Positions 24,595 through 34,667 are shown, counted from the stretch's first letter. The stretch: 64,000 bases of DNA from SB25 sp029560875 (GCA_035388225.1 DAOOPM010000001.1:198106-262105); one strand, 5' to 3'. Notes: generated by a model not told the origin, from the letters alone. Program-made: numbers and translations.

Positions 24595-25224
24595 CTATAT
24601 GGTTACCAAACCATTCTTGATGGCATAAACCACCAATGAAATTGAGTTTTTTGACTCAGTTTTGAGGAGCAATTCGGCTCTATGCTTCTCCACTGTTCTC
24701 ACACTGATGAATAGTTTTTCGCCTATCTCAATATTCGACAAACCTTTAGCGATTAGCGCAAGCACTTCCTGCTCCCTAGTGGTTAATTCTACGCAGAGAT
24801 TATCCTTACGCTTTTTTAATAGTCCAAGGAGTAGTTCTTGTGAAAAGTATAAAGAACCCTTTACAATTTCATCAACTGCTTTAATAACTTCCTGGGTATC
24901 GGACTCCTTCAGTATAAAACCTTTAACTCCCAAATCAATCATCGAACTATAAAATTCTTCATCATTATGCATCGACAGAACAAGGATTTTCAGGTCTGGA
25001 TAAAGTTTTATGGCTTCTCGGGTAGCCTCAACACCATCCATAACAGGCATTTCAATGTCTAAAAGGACAATGCCGGGTTTCGTGTGTTTTAGAATAGATA
25101 AAAGTTCCAGACCATTATTGGCTTGTGCAATAACATTAATATTTGCCTGACTTTCCAGAACGTAAGTCAAACTCTCGCGGAATATTTTATGGTCATCTAC
25201 TATAATTGCAGGAATTTGCTCCAT
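24595..25224 (-). CDS. NarL/LuxR-type response regulator
   Basis: A 209-residue DNA-binding response regulator. The receiver domain (1-120) has the acidic pair Asp10-Asp11, the phosphoacceptor Asp56 in GIVLLDIEMPVMDG and a switch Lys in FILKESD. The LuxR-type helix-turn-helix (145-205) reads LTTREQEVLALIAKGLSN then IGEKLFISVRTVEKHRAEL. It lies 3 nt downstream of the PAS histidine kinase gene and forms a two-component pair with it. That kinase gene is interrupted by a frameshift, so signalling through this pair may be impaired. Confidence 0.95.
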   Translation of the reverse strand: MEQIPAIIVDDHKIFRESLTYVLESQANINVIAQANNGLELLSILKHTKPGIVLLDIEMPVMDGVEATREAIKLYPDLKILVLSMHNDEEFYSSMIDLGVKGFILKESDTQEVIKAVDEIVKGSLYFSQELLLGLLKKRKDNLCVELTTREQEVLALIAKGLSNIEIGEKLFISVRTVEKHRAELLLKTESKNSISLVVYAIKNGLVTI

Positions 25225-25227
25225 AAA

Positions 25228-26484
25228 CTACCTTAAATTTACAGGAACATCTAATATAAAGATAAATCCGTTTCCATGTGATGTTTCTATGGAATAATTT
25301 CCATTTATGCTTTTTATCCGATTATCGATATTTGGCAATCCGTGCCCCGATTTTTTATCCAAAACAGTAGTTGCTAAATCAAACCCAAGTCCATTATCGC
25401 TGTATTTTAGGTAAAGTTTATACTTGTGATAATTAATATTAAGACTTATTCTTTTGGCTTTGGCATATTTAAGAGTGTTATTGAATAGTTCCTTTATTAT
25501 CCTATAAATAATTATCTCAACCTGTTTGTCGAATTTATAGTTTGATGCGTTTGTTGTAAAATCGACAGGAACAAGCATTTTTATATTTTCTATTTCGGCC
25601 TTAACAGCGGGGATTAGTCCGAATCGTTCAATTAAATGCGGGCTAATATTATTGGATATAGTTCTAACATTTTCAATGGAACTTTTTATTAAATTCTGAA
25701 TAATGTCAAGCACCTCTGAATTTGAGGTATTCAAAAGTCTTTGTTGTAATACCGAAACGTACATTTTTAAACTTGCTAGTAATGGGCCAATATCATCGTG
25801 CAAATCAGCAGCCAACCGCCTACGTTCTCTCTCCTCTGCCTCAATGGTAGTAAGTAGAATCATCTTTTCCATTTCGCGTCTATCACTAATATCTCGGATA
25901 ATTGATAATAATGCTGCGCTGTTATTATAATCAATTATGTTCGCGCTAAGCTCTACGGGTATTTTAATCCCATTCTTGTTCTGTATCTCAATCTCCAATG
26001 GGTTTATTGATTTCCCACTAAAAAGTAATTCAACAGAATTTTTGATTATTGTATGGTAAGTTGCTGGAATGCTATCGAAAATATGACCGCTATACAATTT
26101 CTCATCTGTTTCGCCCAGCATCCGCTGCAATGCTGGATTGGCTTCAACTAATCTAAAATCCGCAGAAATAATTGCAATAGCATCGGATGTATGGTTAAAT
26201 ATTTTTTGATAAAGCCCCGAAATCGTTACAACCTCGTTAGATTTTTGCTTTACCAATTCCTCTAAGTGCTCCTTATGCTGCTTCAGTTCGGCTTCAACTA
26301 TCTTTTGCTTAGTAACATCACGAGTAAGCATGCCAATAAGGTAACCTTTAGTCAACTTAATTGGGAATAAAACGCTAGATATAAATTTACTCTCACTAGT
26401 CTGTAACTGGATTTCACCTTCAATCCTTAAAACCTGTTGGCTTTCTGAGTTGGTTATATACTGCGAAATTTGATTTTTTATTAT
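25228..26484 (-). pseudogene. PAS histidine kinase, 3' part of frameshifted gene
   Basis: This frame encodes the second half of a NarX-type sensor kinase. It opens at 26484 without a start codon, with residues IIKNQISQYI that complete a PAS domain begun in the upstream frame. Then come a short coiled coil (VEAELKQHKEHLEELVKQ), another PAS domain (FNHTSDAIAIISADFRLVEA), the HisKA_3 dimerisation segment with phosphorylatable His in LAADLHDDIGPLLASLK, and a HATPase_c domain (FNNTLKYAKAK, DNGLGFDL, GHGLPNI). If read alone it would need the TTG at 26355. A single-base loss near 26484 separates it from the upstream part. The kinase core itself is intact. Confidence 0.8.
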
Positions 26485-27344
26485 TCAACATTATCGTCGC
26501 TTCTTTTACTCTGTGGCAGTAATTGATAGTTTAATTCATATATACTTGATTTAACTGCTACAGAATGACTTACACCTGTAATATGAAACATGGAGTTATT
26601 CCACTCAATAATTCGTCCTTCAATATCAACAATTGCAACACCATCGGACGATTGGTCTATAAAACTTCTAAATTTCTCCTGATTTAAAAGTAGTAAATCA
26701 TGTAGTTCCTTTCTTATTTGAACCTCTCTATTAAGATTCTTAACAGTTTCATTTAACTCTTTATTTATATACTCCAGTTCTGAATTAGTAGCATTTAACT
26801 CCTCAACCGTAAGCGACAATTTTTGGTTCAACTCTATCTGCTCACGATTTCGTTCAGCAACAACTCCCTCCAAATAGTTTTTGTGTAAGTCTAATTCGTT
26901 GATATTTCTTTTATATTCTGTTACATCAGAAATAAATACCAGTATGAAGATTTGACCAGATATGTCAATTTTATTTAAGTTAACTCTAGAAATAAAGAAT
27001 GTATTATCGAATCGGACATTTAACCATTCAAACGATACTGGTGAATCAGATGAATATACCTGATTTAGAATTTGCTCAATCCTCCCCTCCGATTCAACCC
27101 CATCTAATTGGAATTTAGGTGAAAAAGAAAAGGGAGACTTACCAATTACTTCCGACTTAGGAATACCAAGTAACTCCTCTGTCATTCTATTGCAATCCAC
27201 ATAAACACCATCTTTAAGTAAAAGTATTGCAACCGCTGCATTCTCATACAAAGCACGATAGGTCTCAACAAAATCCCATGGATTCTGCAATAGGGTAGTA
27301 TTGCTCTCAGCCTTATGTAGTTTATTGCTCTGTTTCTTTGCCAT
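26481..27344 (-). pseudogene. PAS histidine kinase, 5' part of frameshifted gene
   Basis: A frame of 287 residues holding the sensory half of the kinase. It has a first PAS domain (VETYRALYENAAVAILLLKDGVYVD begins it; 30-150), a long coiled coil (about 150-215, heptads of Leu and Glu) and the first half of a second PAS domain (FIDQSSDGVAIVDIEGRIIE) that stops abruptly at DDNVE. The next frame (-1) continues the same PAS domain without loss. One extra A in GAATAAT would join both parts into one kinase of about 700 residues. It lacks membrane segments, so sensing would be cytoplasmic. Confidence 0.8.
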
Positions 27345-27462
27345 CCGCTAGAATATTTAGGTAAAAATACCTAACCGAGTATAGGTAAATATACATTAAA
27401 AAAGGGTATTTAACGCAACAACAATTAGTAGAATAACTATAAATCATGTTTTTACATAGGGG

Positions 27463-27470
27463 TAATTTTG
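27463..27470 (+). promoter_or_regulatory. Promoter -7 box TAATTTTG
   Basis: It matches TAnnTTTG and lies 13 nt before the ATG of the lone receiver gene. Confidence 0.55.
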
Positions 27471-27483
27471 TAAAAAAAGAATT

Positions 27484-27879
27484 ATGGCATCAATCCGAAT
27501 AGCAATAGTTGACGATAGCGAAGAATTCCGTAAGGCTATACGATTCTACCTGGAGCAAATTCCTGATTTTGTTGCTGTAGGCGAGGCAAAAAATGGAGTT
27601 GAATTCATCAAGCTTGCCAAAGAAACTGCCATTGATGTTGCGCTGGTGGACATAAAAATGCCCGAAATGGATGGAATAACGGCTACTTATCAAATTGCAA
27701 AAACTCACTACCCCTACCTGAAAATCATAGCTATATCAATGCATAACGAGTTTGAAAATTTAAAAGCAATGATTGAAGCTGGTGCGATGGGTTATATAAA
27801 CAAGGATGATGTTTTTCTTCACCTCGAAAAGGCCATTCGTTCCGTAATGAGCAATAAACATTACTACGGTAAAATATAA
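27484..27879 (+). CDS. Stand-alone receiver domain protein
   Basis: This 131-residue protein is a receiver domain without output domain. It has the acidic pair Asp10-Asp11, phosphoacceptor Asp56 in VALVDIKMPEMDG and the switch Lys in MGYINKDD. It is close in sequence style to NarL-type receivers, so it may have lost a DNA-binding half. It is followed 28 nt later by a chemoreceptor gene in the same direction. It could work as a CheY-like or phosphate-sink protein, possibly for the divergent PAS kinase; the partner is not provable here. Confidence 0.88.
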   Translation: MASIRIAIVDDSEEFRKAIRFYLEQIPDFVAVGEAKNGVEFIKLAKETAIDVALVDIKMPEMDGITATYQIAKTHYPYLKIIAISMHNEFENLKAMIEAGAMGYINKDDVFLHLEKAIRSVMSNKHYYGKI

Positions 27880-27907
27880 GTATTACAAACCATAAATAAT
27901 CAACCAT

Positions 27908-29986
27908 ATGAAATGGATAAATGACATAAAAATTGGAATCCGCCTAAATGCTATAATGAGCGGGTTTGTTGTGCTTGCTTTTGCAATTTTTGGAATAATT
28001 GCAAACAACATGATACAACGACAGGTAAAGGAATCAACCGACAAGCAAATGACCGAACAAGTATCTGATTTAATTGAAGTTATTGACATTGAATTCCAAG
28101 GTAACAAAGAAAAAGTTAATCTATCCCTTAACCTAGCCCATAACTATTTTTACAGATTGGGCGAATTGAGAGAAACTAACGAGTTTGTTGAATACGATGC
28201 TAAAAACCAAGTGAGCGGAGCAGTAAATAAGGTATCCGCCAGAAAATGGACACTTGGAGGTAAAACAATTCATGGAAATTTCGACGTTGTTGATGCTATA
28301 AGTGCAATGAATGTTAAAGCCGTTACTATTTTTCAAAAAATCCCCCAAGGATACATTCGAATTTCAACCAACGTAAAGAATTCCGATGGTAGCAGAGCAT
28401 CTGGCACATTCATCCCATCCGACAGTCCTGTTGCTCAAGCAATTGACAGAGGACAAACCTATACAGGACGAGCTTGGGTAGTAGATGATTGGTACTTAAC
28501 CGCATACGAGCCAATAAAGATTAATGGGGAAATTAAAGGGATGCTATTTGTTGGTATGCCTGAAAAAGACTTAACTCATATACAAAACCTATTTAACCAG
28601 AAAAAGTTTTTTGATAGCGGATACCCTTATATTGTTGGTGCAGACGGAAACCTAATTGTTCATCCAACAAGTGTGGGTACTAACATCTCCAATGAAGAGT
28701 TCTTTAAGTTTATGCTTGAGCATAAAACCGGACAAGTTGTGCGAAGTGAATACATGTGGGAAGGAGCCAACAAGGTGCAGTACATAGAGTACTATGAACC
28801 AATAGATGCATTTGTGGCAGTATCGTTCTACGAAGCCGAAATGAACAAAATACTTAACCAAGTAAGAATAACGCTACTTATTGTTACGTTACTTGCTGTA
28901 GGACTTGTTATACTTGTTCTAAGAACTATTGTCCAATCGTTAGTGATGGCTATTAAGAAAGGTGTTGAATTCGCCACTAAGGTTGCACAGGGCGATTTAA
29001 CTGCAACTGTCGATATATATCAAAAGGATGAGATTGGCCAGTTAGCACAGTCGCTCCGCGATATGATTACAAAGGTGAAGGACATAGTAGAAAACATTAA
29101 ACTTGGAGCCGATAGCATCTCCACAGCAAGTAACGAGGTTAGCTCAGCATCAATGCAACTCTCACAGGGTGCTAGCGAACAAGCTTCGAGCGCAGAGGAA
29201 GTAAGCAGTTCGATGGAGGAAATGGCGGCTAACATACAGCAGAATTCAGAAAACTCGCAGCAAGCCGAAAAAATATCGATAAATGTTTCGCAGGGTGTTC
29301 AAAAAGTGGGAATGGCTGCTCAGGAAAGCTTATCGTCAATCCGAAATATAGCTGACAAAATTAGCATCATCAACGATATTGCATTCCAAACAAACATACT
29401 TGCGCTTAATGCTGCCGTTGAAGCAGCAAGGGCTGGAGAACATGGCCGCGGATTTGCAGTTGTGGCTGCTGAAGTTCGTAAACTTGCTGAGCGAAGCAAG
29501 GTTGCTGCCGACGAAATTGTAGACCTTGCCTCTAAGAGTGTACACATTACCGAAAGTGCTTCGGAGTTAATGGGTAGCTTAATCCCTGAAATTGAAAAAA
29601 CAGCCAAACTAGTGCAGGAAATATCTGCCGCAAGCAATGAACAGAATTCCGGAACCGACCAAATAAACGTAGCTCTTCAACAGCTAAATCTTGTTACACA
29701 GCAAAACGCAGCATCGAGCGAAGAACTGGCAACAAGCTCCGAGGAGTTAAGCAGCCAAGCAGAGCAACTTAAAGATTTGATTTCATTCTTCAAGGTAGAT
29801 GAACAGGGTAAAGTCATAACTCATAAAACGATAAAACCAACTGTAACTACACCTAAAGCGACAGTTACACAAGAAAAGAAAATCGTTAAACAACCACAGC
29901 CAATTAAGCCAAACCCAACAAAACCAAGTGGTAAAGGAATAAACCTTAAAATGAAAAACGACGAATCGGAATACGAGAATTTCTAG
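27908..29986 (+). CDS. Methyl-accepting chemotaxis protein with Cache sensor
   Basis: A 692-residue transmembrane chemoreceptor. The first membrane helix lies at about 13-33 (AIMSGFVVLAFAIFGIIA). A periplasmic Cache-type sensor region spans about 40-310 (TGRAWVVDDWYLTAYEPI, GYPYIVGADGNLIVHP) and the second helix about 315-340. HAMP (to about 395) and a long signalling domain follow. The hairpin tip reads NDIAFQTNILALNAAVEAAR then GEHGRGFAVVAAEVRKLAER, the CheA/CheW contact site. The tail is a Pro/Lys/Thr-rich linker ending EYENF. No che genes are in the window. It may be co-transcribed with the receiver gene upstream. Confidence 0.95.
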   Translation: MKWINDIKIGIRLNAIMSGFVVLAFAIFGIIANNMIQRQVKESTDKQMTEQVSDLIEVIDIEFQGNKEKVNLSLNLAHNYFYRLGELRETNEFVEYDAKNQVSGAVNKVSARKWTLGGKTIHGNFDVVDAISAMNVKAVTIFQKIPQGYIRISTNVKNSDGSRASGTFIPSDSPVAQAIDRGQTYTGRAWVVDDWYLTAYEPIKINGEIKGMLFVGMPEKDLTHIQNLFNQKKFFDSGYPYIVGADGNLIVHPTSVGTNISNEEFFKFMLEHKTGQVVRSEYMWEGANKVQYIEYYEPIDAFVAVSFYEAEMNKILNQVRITLLIVTLLAVGLVILVLRTIVQSLVMAIKKGVEFATKVAQGDLTATVDIYQKDEIGQLAQSLRDMITKVKDIVENIKLGADSISTASNEVSSASMQLSQGASEQASSAEEVSSSMEEMAANIQQNSENSQQAEKISINVSQGVQKVGMAAQESLSSIRNIADKISIINDIAFQTNILALNAAVEAARAGEHGRGFAVVAAEVRKLAERSKVAADEIVDLASKSVHITESASELMGSLIPEIEKTAKLVQEISAASNEQNSGTDQINVALQQLNLVTQQNAASSEELATSSEELSSQAEQLKDLISFFKVDEQGKVITHKTIKPTVTTPKATVTQEKKIVKQPQPIKPNPTKPSGKGINLKMKNDESEYENF

Positions 29987-30004
29987 TTGCAAATAACCGC
30001 AATA

Positions 30005-30034
30005 AAAAGGGTGCTGTGAAAACAGCACCCTTTT
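30005..30034. terminator. Bidirectional terminator
   Basis: Perfect 13-bp arms AAAAGGGTGCTGT and ACAGCACCCTTTT with a GAAA tetraloop, between the convergent chemoreceptor gene and the first hydrogenase operon. Confidence 0.92.
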
Positions 30035-30090
30035 CGCTTAACCAACCTAAACTAATACCCGAGGTTAACGGGTATTTACCCTTTATCAAA

Positions 30091-30576
30091 TTAATCTTGA
30101 TATTCCTTAATGATATCCTTAACCCCATCGGGCGAAACACGACCGTAAACTTTTTCGCCAACTAGCACCACTGGAGCCAATCCGCAAGCACCTACGCAAC
30201 GTAAGCAGCTTAGAGAGAATTTTCCATCGGCTGAAGTTTCGCCAACTTTAATCTCAAGGATTCTTTTGAACTCGTCTAGCACTTTCTCAGCACCACGAAC
30301 ATAGCAAGCAGTACCAGTACAAACACTGATAGGATGCTTACCTTTTGGAATCATAGTAAAGAAAGAGTAGAATGTTACCACGCCATAAACCTTAGCAACA
30401 GAAATGTTAAGATTTGCAGCAATAACTTCCTGTACTTCAGCAGGGAGATAACCAAAGTATCCTTGTGTTTTGTGAAGAACATTAATTAGCTCGCCTGGTT
30501 CGTTGTTGAACGATTTGCAGATCTCCTGTATTGCTTTTATCTGCTCTGGCTTAAGCCCAACTTTTATATGTGACAT
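30091..30576 (-). CDS. hydC: NuoE-like subunit of [FeFe]-hydrogenase (HydC type)
   Basis: This 161-residue thioredoxin-fold [2Fe-2S] protein is the small electron-transfer subunit of a multimeric NAD-linked hydrogenase. Its cluster ligands are the cysteines of CTGTACYVRG and CLRCVGACGLAP (C-x4-C and C-x3-C pattern). It is the last gene of the operon Fd-hydB-hydA-hydC and carries a GGAGG ribosome site. It passes electrons between the flavin subunit and the others. It is homologous to the NuoE-type gene at 41777-42241, so two complete sets exist here. Confidence 0.93.
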   Translation of the reverse strand: MSHIKVGLKPEQIKAIQEICKSFNNEPGELINVLHKTQGYFGYLPAEVQEVIAANLNISVAKVYGVVTFYSFFTMIPKGKHPISVCTGTACYVRGAEKVLDEFKRILEIKVGETSADGKFSLSCLRCVGACGLAPVVLVGEKVYGRVSPDGVKDIIKEYQD

Positions 30577-30593
30577 TGTTTATCCTCCCTCAA

Positions 30594-32369
30594 TTAAATG
30601 TAAATATCTTTATTACCCTTCTTAAAGTAATGTGTATGAAGCAGATGATGTGCCTTCTCGCTCATTGGTTTACCCAAGAACTCTTCATACAATTGCTTGA
30701 TGTATGGGTTTTCGTGCGATTTACGCAAAGTCTTACCTGCATCCTCACGATAAATTGCGGCCATACGAGCCTTAATTATCGATGAATCGCCATGGTGCAG
30801 AGGCTGACCACCACCACCAATACATCCACCAGGGCATGCCATGATTTCAATTGCATGGTAGTTTGCTTTACCATCACGTACATCATCTAGAAGTTTACGT
30901 GCATTTCCTAAACCGTGTGCAATTCCTATGTTAACTGGTAGACCATTGAAATCGATAGTAGCCGAACGGATACCTTCCATACCGCGAAGTTCAGTGAAGT
31001 CTAATCTTGGTAATGGTTTACCAGTTTGAACTTCATATGCAGTACGAACAGCAGCCTCAATAACACCACCAGTTGCTCCAAAGATAACCCCAGCACCAGT
31101 TGACTCACCCAATGGACGGTCAAAATCTTCATCGGCCAAATCAATAAAATTGATATTGAACGACTTAATCATGTGAGCAAGTTCGCGAGTTGAGATAGAA
31201 TAATCAACATCTGGGTTGTTATCGTGCTTGAACTCATCGCGTTGGCACTCGTACTTCTTAGCCAAGCATGGCATAATTGATACAACTACTAACTCTTCAC
31301 GTTTTTTACCTAATTTCTCTGCAAAGTATGATTTAGCAATTGCACCAAACATCTGCTGTGGAGATTTTGCAGTTGAAGGTACATCAAGCATATCATTGTA
31401 GTTATTCTCAAAGAAGTTCACCCAACCTGGGCAGCAACTTGTAAGAATAGGTAACTTAACGTTCTTATCGCCATTTAAGTGACGGGTTAAACGGTCTAGC
31501 AACTCTGTACCTTCCTCCATAATGGTAAGGTCAGCAGCAAAATCAGTGTCAAACACAAAGTCGAAACCAATTTGGCGTAAAGCCGCAGCCATTTTACCAG
31601 TAACCAGAGTACCTGGCTCCATTCCAAACTCCTCACCTAGTGCAGCACGAACAGCAGGAGCTGTTTGTACAAGGACTGTCTTGGTTGGATCAGATAAAGC
31701 ACGGATAACTTTAGCAGTATGGTCAACCTCTGTTAAAGCGCCAGTAGGACAAACAGCCACACACTGTCCGCAATAAGTACAAGGTGATTTTTCTAAGTCT
31801 TGCTCAAAAGCAGGAGCCACAACCGACATAAATCCGCGGTTAACAGCGCTAAGTGCACCTACAGTTTGAACATCGTTACACATAGTTTCGCAACGACGGC
31901 ACATGATACACTTATCTACATCGCGGATAATTGAAGGAGAAAAATCCTTCTTATAGGTTGACATTTCAGCAAATTCCTGACCTGGAATCTCACGAATTCC
32001 AAGACGAACTGCCATATCCTGAAGGTCGCAATGACCGCTCTTTGGGCAGGTTAAGCAATCCTTTGGGTGATCCGAAAGGATTAACTCCATAACTGTACGA
32101 CGAGCGTTGATAACGCGGGTAGTGTGTGTTTTAACCACCATACCATTCATACAGTCGGTAGAGCAGCTAGGAGCAAGATTTCTACGTCCTTCAACCTCTA
32201 CCACGCAAATTCTACAGCCAGCAGGTTTATTCTCAACCTTAAGGTCGTGTAAGTCCATGTAGCAAAGAACAGGAATATCAATTCCTAAACTTTTAGCTGC
32301 TTTATAAATAGTTGTCCCCTTAGGTACTTCTATTTCTCTATTATCTATTGTAAGTTTTACTGTTTCCAT
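30594..32369 (-). CDS. hydA: [FeFe]-hydrogenase catalytic subunit HydA (set 1)
   Basis: This 591-residue subunit reduces protons to H2 at the H-cluster. N-terminal [2Fe-2S] ligands are Cys36, 52, 55 and 69. The His101/Cys105/108/114 [4Fe-4S] site follows, then two ferredoxin clusters (Cys154-164 and Cys197-207). H-cluster motifs are canonical: TSCCPGW (Cys312 proton relay, Cys313 ligand), MPCLAKKYE (Cys368) and MACPGGCIGGGG (Cys512, Cys516). The C-terminal small-subunit-like segment KSHENP to HLLHTHY is fused. With HydB carrying FMN and extra clusters, an electron-bifurcating NADH/ferredoxin enzyme is the likely assembly. The maturases HydE, F and G are not in the window. Confidence 0.96.
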   Translation of the reverse strand: METVKLTIDNREIEVPKGTTIYKAAKSLGIDIPVLCYMDLHDLKVENKPAGCRICVVEVEGRRNLAPSCSTDCMNGMVVKTHTTRVINARRTVMELILSDHPKDCLTCPKSGHCDLQDMAVRLGIREIPGQEFAEMSTYKKDFSPSIIRDVDKCIMCRRCETMCNDVQTVGALSAVNRGFMSVVAPAFEQDLEKSPCTYCGQCVAVCPTGALTEVDHTAKVIRALSDPTKTVLVQTAPAVRAALGEEFGMEPGTLVTGKMAAALRQIGFDFVFDTDFAADLTIMEEGTELLDRLTRHLNGDKNVKLPILTSCCPGWVNFFENNYNDMLDVPSTAKSPQQMFGAIAKSYFAEKLGKKREELVVVSIMPCLAKKYECQRDEFKHDNNPDVDYSISTRELAHMIKSFNINFIDLADEDFDRPLGESTGAGVIFGATGGVIEAAVRTAYEVQTGKPLPRLDFTELRGMEGIRSATIDFNGLPVNIGIAHGLGNARKLLDDVRDGKANYHAIEIMACPGGCIGGGGQPLHHGDSSIIKARMAAIYREDAGKTLRKSHENPYIKQLYEEFLGKPMSEKAHHLLHTHYFKKGNKDIYI

Positions 32370-32382
32370 TGTTCACCCCTAA

Positions 32383-34176
32383 TTATTGAATGCTAATAGC
32401 ATTGAATTTACATTTCTCAATACATGCACCGCACTTGATACAAATTGCAGTGTCGATTTCATGAGGTTTCTTACGCTCACCGCTGATTGCATTAACAGGA
32501 CAGTTACGAGCACATGCTGTACATCCAACGCAAGCTTCAGCATCAATTACATACTGCATTAATGACTTACACTGGCCAGCAGGGCACTTCCTGTCGTTAA
32601 CGTGAGCCAAATACTCATCGTAGAAGTTATCTAATGTAGAAAGAACGGGATTAGGAGAAGTTTGACCTAAACCACAAAGTGCTGTATCCTTAATAACGTG
32701 CGATAGGTTGCGAAGTCTATCTAAATCCTCCATTGTTCCTTCGCCCTTTGTAATCTTCTCAAGTGTCTCGTAAAGACGTTTGTTACCAATACGGCAAGGC
32801 GAACATTTTCCGCAACTCTCCTCTACAGTAAAGTCAAGGTAGAATTTAGCTACAGCAACCATACAGTCGTCCTCGTCCATAACAATCATACCACCAGAAC
32901 CCATCATTGAGCCTGAAGCGATAAGGTTGTCAAAATCGATAGGAGTATCTAAGTGTTTCTCGGTTAAGCATCCACCCGATGGACCACCAGTCTGTACTGC
33001 TTTAAATTTCTTACCATTCTTAATACCACCACCAATTTCGAAGATAACCTCGCGAAGGGTGATACCCATTGGAACCTCAATTAAACCTACGTTATTGATT
33101 TTTCCGGCAAGCGCAAACACTTTTGTTCCTTTAGACTTCTCTGTACCAATTGAAGAGTACCAATCTGCACCTTTAAGAATAATTACAGGCACGTTGGCAA
33201 AAGTTTCAACGTTGTTTACGTTGGTTGGTTTACCAAGATAGCCGCTCTCCGCAGGGAATGGAGGCTTAACGGTAGGCTCGCCGCGCAACCCTTCCATTGA
33301 GTGAATCAACGAAGTTTCCTCTCCGCAAACGAAAGCTCCAGCACCGTAACGTAGCTCAATATCGAAATCGAACCCTGAGCCAAGAATATCTTTTCCTAGT
33401 AGTCCATATTCGCGAGCCTGTCCAATAGCAACTTTCAAACGTTGAATTGCAAGTGGGTACTCAGCACGGATATAAACCAAACCTTTTGTAGCACCAATAC
33501 AGTAACCGCAAATAGCCATAGCCTCAATAACTGAGTGTGGATCACCCTCAAGAATTGAACGGTCCATGAACGCACCCGGGTCTCCTTCATCGGCATTACA
33601 AACAACGTATTTCTGATCAGCCTTGTTCTTGCTAGCAATTTCCCACTTTAAACCTGTTGGGAAACCACCACCTCCACGACCGCGAAGACCAGATTTCTTA
33701 ATAATATCTATAGTTTGTTGTGGATCTAACTCGGCTAGAGCTTTCCCTATTGCTTGGTAACCATCGCGAGCTATATACTCATCAATATTCTCTGGATTGA
33801 TAAAACCGCAGTTACGTAAAGCAATACGAATTTGCTTACGGTAGAATCCCATATGCTTCGAGTCAGAAACATGCTCATTATTAGCAGGATCAGTATAAAG
33901 TAAACGAGCTACTTTACGACCTTTTACAATGTGCTCCTTAACAATTTCAGAAGCATCTTCTGGTTTAACCTGAGTGTAGAAAGTATTATCGGGAAGAACC
34001 TTTACAATAGGCCCCTTCTCGCAGAAACCAAAGCAACCAGTTAAAATAACCTGAACATCATTCTCTAGGTTATTTGCTGCCACCTCTTTCTTCAACATTT
34101 CTACAATCGCATCGCTTGAAGAAGCCTTACAACCTGTGCCTCCGCAAACTAGTAAATGCATTTTATACTTTGCCAT
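32383..34176 (-). CDS. hydB: NuoF-like FMN subunit HydB, long form (set 1)
   Basis: This 597-residue flavin subunit connects NADH to the Fe-S chain. It has an N-terminal thioredoxin-like [2Fe-2S] domain (Cys11, 16, 48, 52), the FMN/NADH core (GLRGRGGGGFPTGLKWE, NADEGDPGAFMDRS), an SLBB region, the N3-type [4Fe-4S] site (ESCGKCSPCRIG) and two C-terminal ferredoxin clusters (CVGCTACARNCP, CIKCGACIEKC). This full set is that of bifurcating HydB subunits such as the Thermotoga one. A perfect AGGAGGT precedes the start. It lies between the small ferredoxin gene and hydA with short gaps, clearly one operon. Confidence 0.95.
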   Translation of the reverse strand: MAKYKMHLLVCGGTGCKASSSDAIVEMLKKEVAANNLENDVQVILTGCFGFCEKGPIVKVLPDNTFYTQVKPEDASEIVKEHIVKGRKVARLLYTDPANNEHVSDSKHMGFYRKQIRIALRNCGFINPENIDEYIARDGYQAIGKALAELDPQQTIDIIKKSGLRGRGGGGFPTGLKWEIASKNKADQKYVVCNADEGDPGAFMDRSILEGDPHSVIEAMAICGYCIGATKGLVYIRAEYPLAIQRLKVAIGQAREYGLLGKDILGSGFDFDIELRYGAGAFVCGEETSLIHSMEGLRGEPTVKPPFPAESGYLGKPTNVNNVETFANVPVIILKGADWYSSIGTEKSKGTKVFALAGKINNVGLIEVPMGITLREVIFEIGGGIKNGKKFKAVQTGGPSGGCLTEKHLDTPIDFDNLIASGSMMGSGGMIVMDEDDCMVAVAKFYLDFTVEESCGKCSPCRIGNKRLYETLEKITKGEGTMEDLDRLRNLSHVIKDTALCGLGQTSPNPVLSTLDNFYDEYLAHVNDRKCPAGQCKSLMQYVIDAEACVGCTACARNCPVNAISGERKKPHEIDTAICIKCGACIEKCKFNAISIQ

Positions 34177-34196
34177 TACAACTACCTCCTGATGGA

Positions 34197-34595
34197 TTAT
34201 TTGTTATCAATTGTCTCGTAGTTAGTTGGGATGATGCCATCAACAAACTCGCCGTTCTTGATATACTTCTCAATAATATCATCGGCTTTCTTTGTATCAA
34301 CATACCCAAAAATCACTGGTTCTTTACCAGGAAGTTTTACCTCAATTGTAGGCTCTGCATAGCAGTATCCCATACAACCAGTTTGAGTAACAACAGCTTG
34401 AACACCTCTTTTTTCAAGCTCTTCCATCATAAACTCCATCACGGTTTTTGCACCTGAGGCAATACCGCAAGTAGCCATAGCTACCTTGATTTGCACTAGG
34501 CTTTCCGAAGCGTCGCCCTTTTCTCTAAGATCAATCTTAGATTGAAGGGTTTCCTTCATCTTCTTCAGATCAGCCAACGATTTAACTTTTGTCAT
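34197..34595 (-). CDS. Thioredoxin-like [2Fe-2S] ferredoxin
   Basis: The first gene of hydrogenase operon 1 encodes a 132-residue thioredoxin-like ferredoxin. Cluster cysteines lie in AMATCGIASGAK and TQTGCMGYCYAEP (C-x4-S/G variation in the first pair, C-x3-C in the second). An N-terminal helical segment precedes them. The ATG at 34595 is used; a longer frame to 34655 would overlap the promoter box at 34653-34660. It probably serves as an extra electron carrier of the HydABC complex, as similar small subunits do in tetrameric hydrogenases. Confidence 0.9.
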   Translation of the reverse strand: MTKVKSLADLKKMKETLQSKIDLREKGDASESLVQIKVAMATCGIASGAKTVMEFMMEELEKRGVQAVVTQTGCMGYCYAEPTIEVKLPGKEPVIFGYVDTKKADDIIEKYIKNGEFVDGIIPTNYETIDNK

Positions 34596-34652
34596 AGTTA
34601 ATTCTTTTTGTGTGTATTTGGTTGGTTTAAATAACTTATTATTTTGAAAATG

Positions 34653-34660
34653 CAAAATTA
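34653..34660 (-). promoter_or_regulatory. Promoter -7 box TAATTTTG of hydrogenase operon 1
   Basis: The plus strand reads CAAAATTA, about 58 nt before the first ATG of the operon. A palindromic operator candidate starts 7 nt further upstream, as at the sensory operon promoter. Confidence 0.6.
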
Positions 34661-34667
34661 CTTTTAC

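Noticed and set aside
26481..26487. Programmed -1 frameshift in the PAS kinase
   Set aside because: No slippery heptamer of the X-XXY-YYZ form precedes the stop; the A6 run lies after the TAA. Mutation or sequencing error is simpler.
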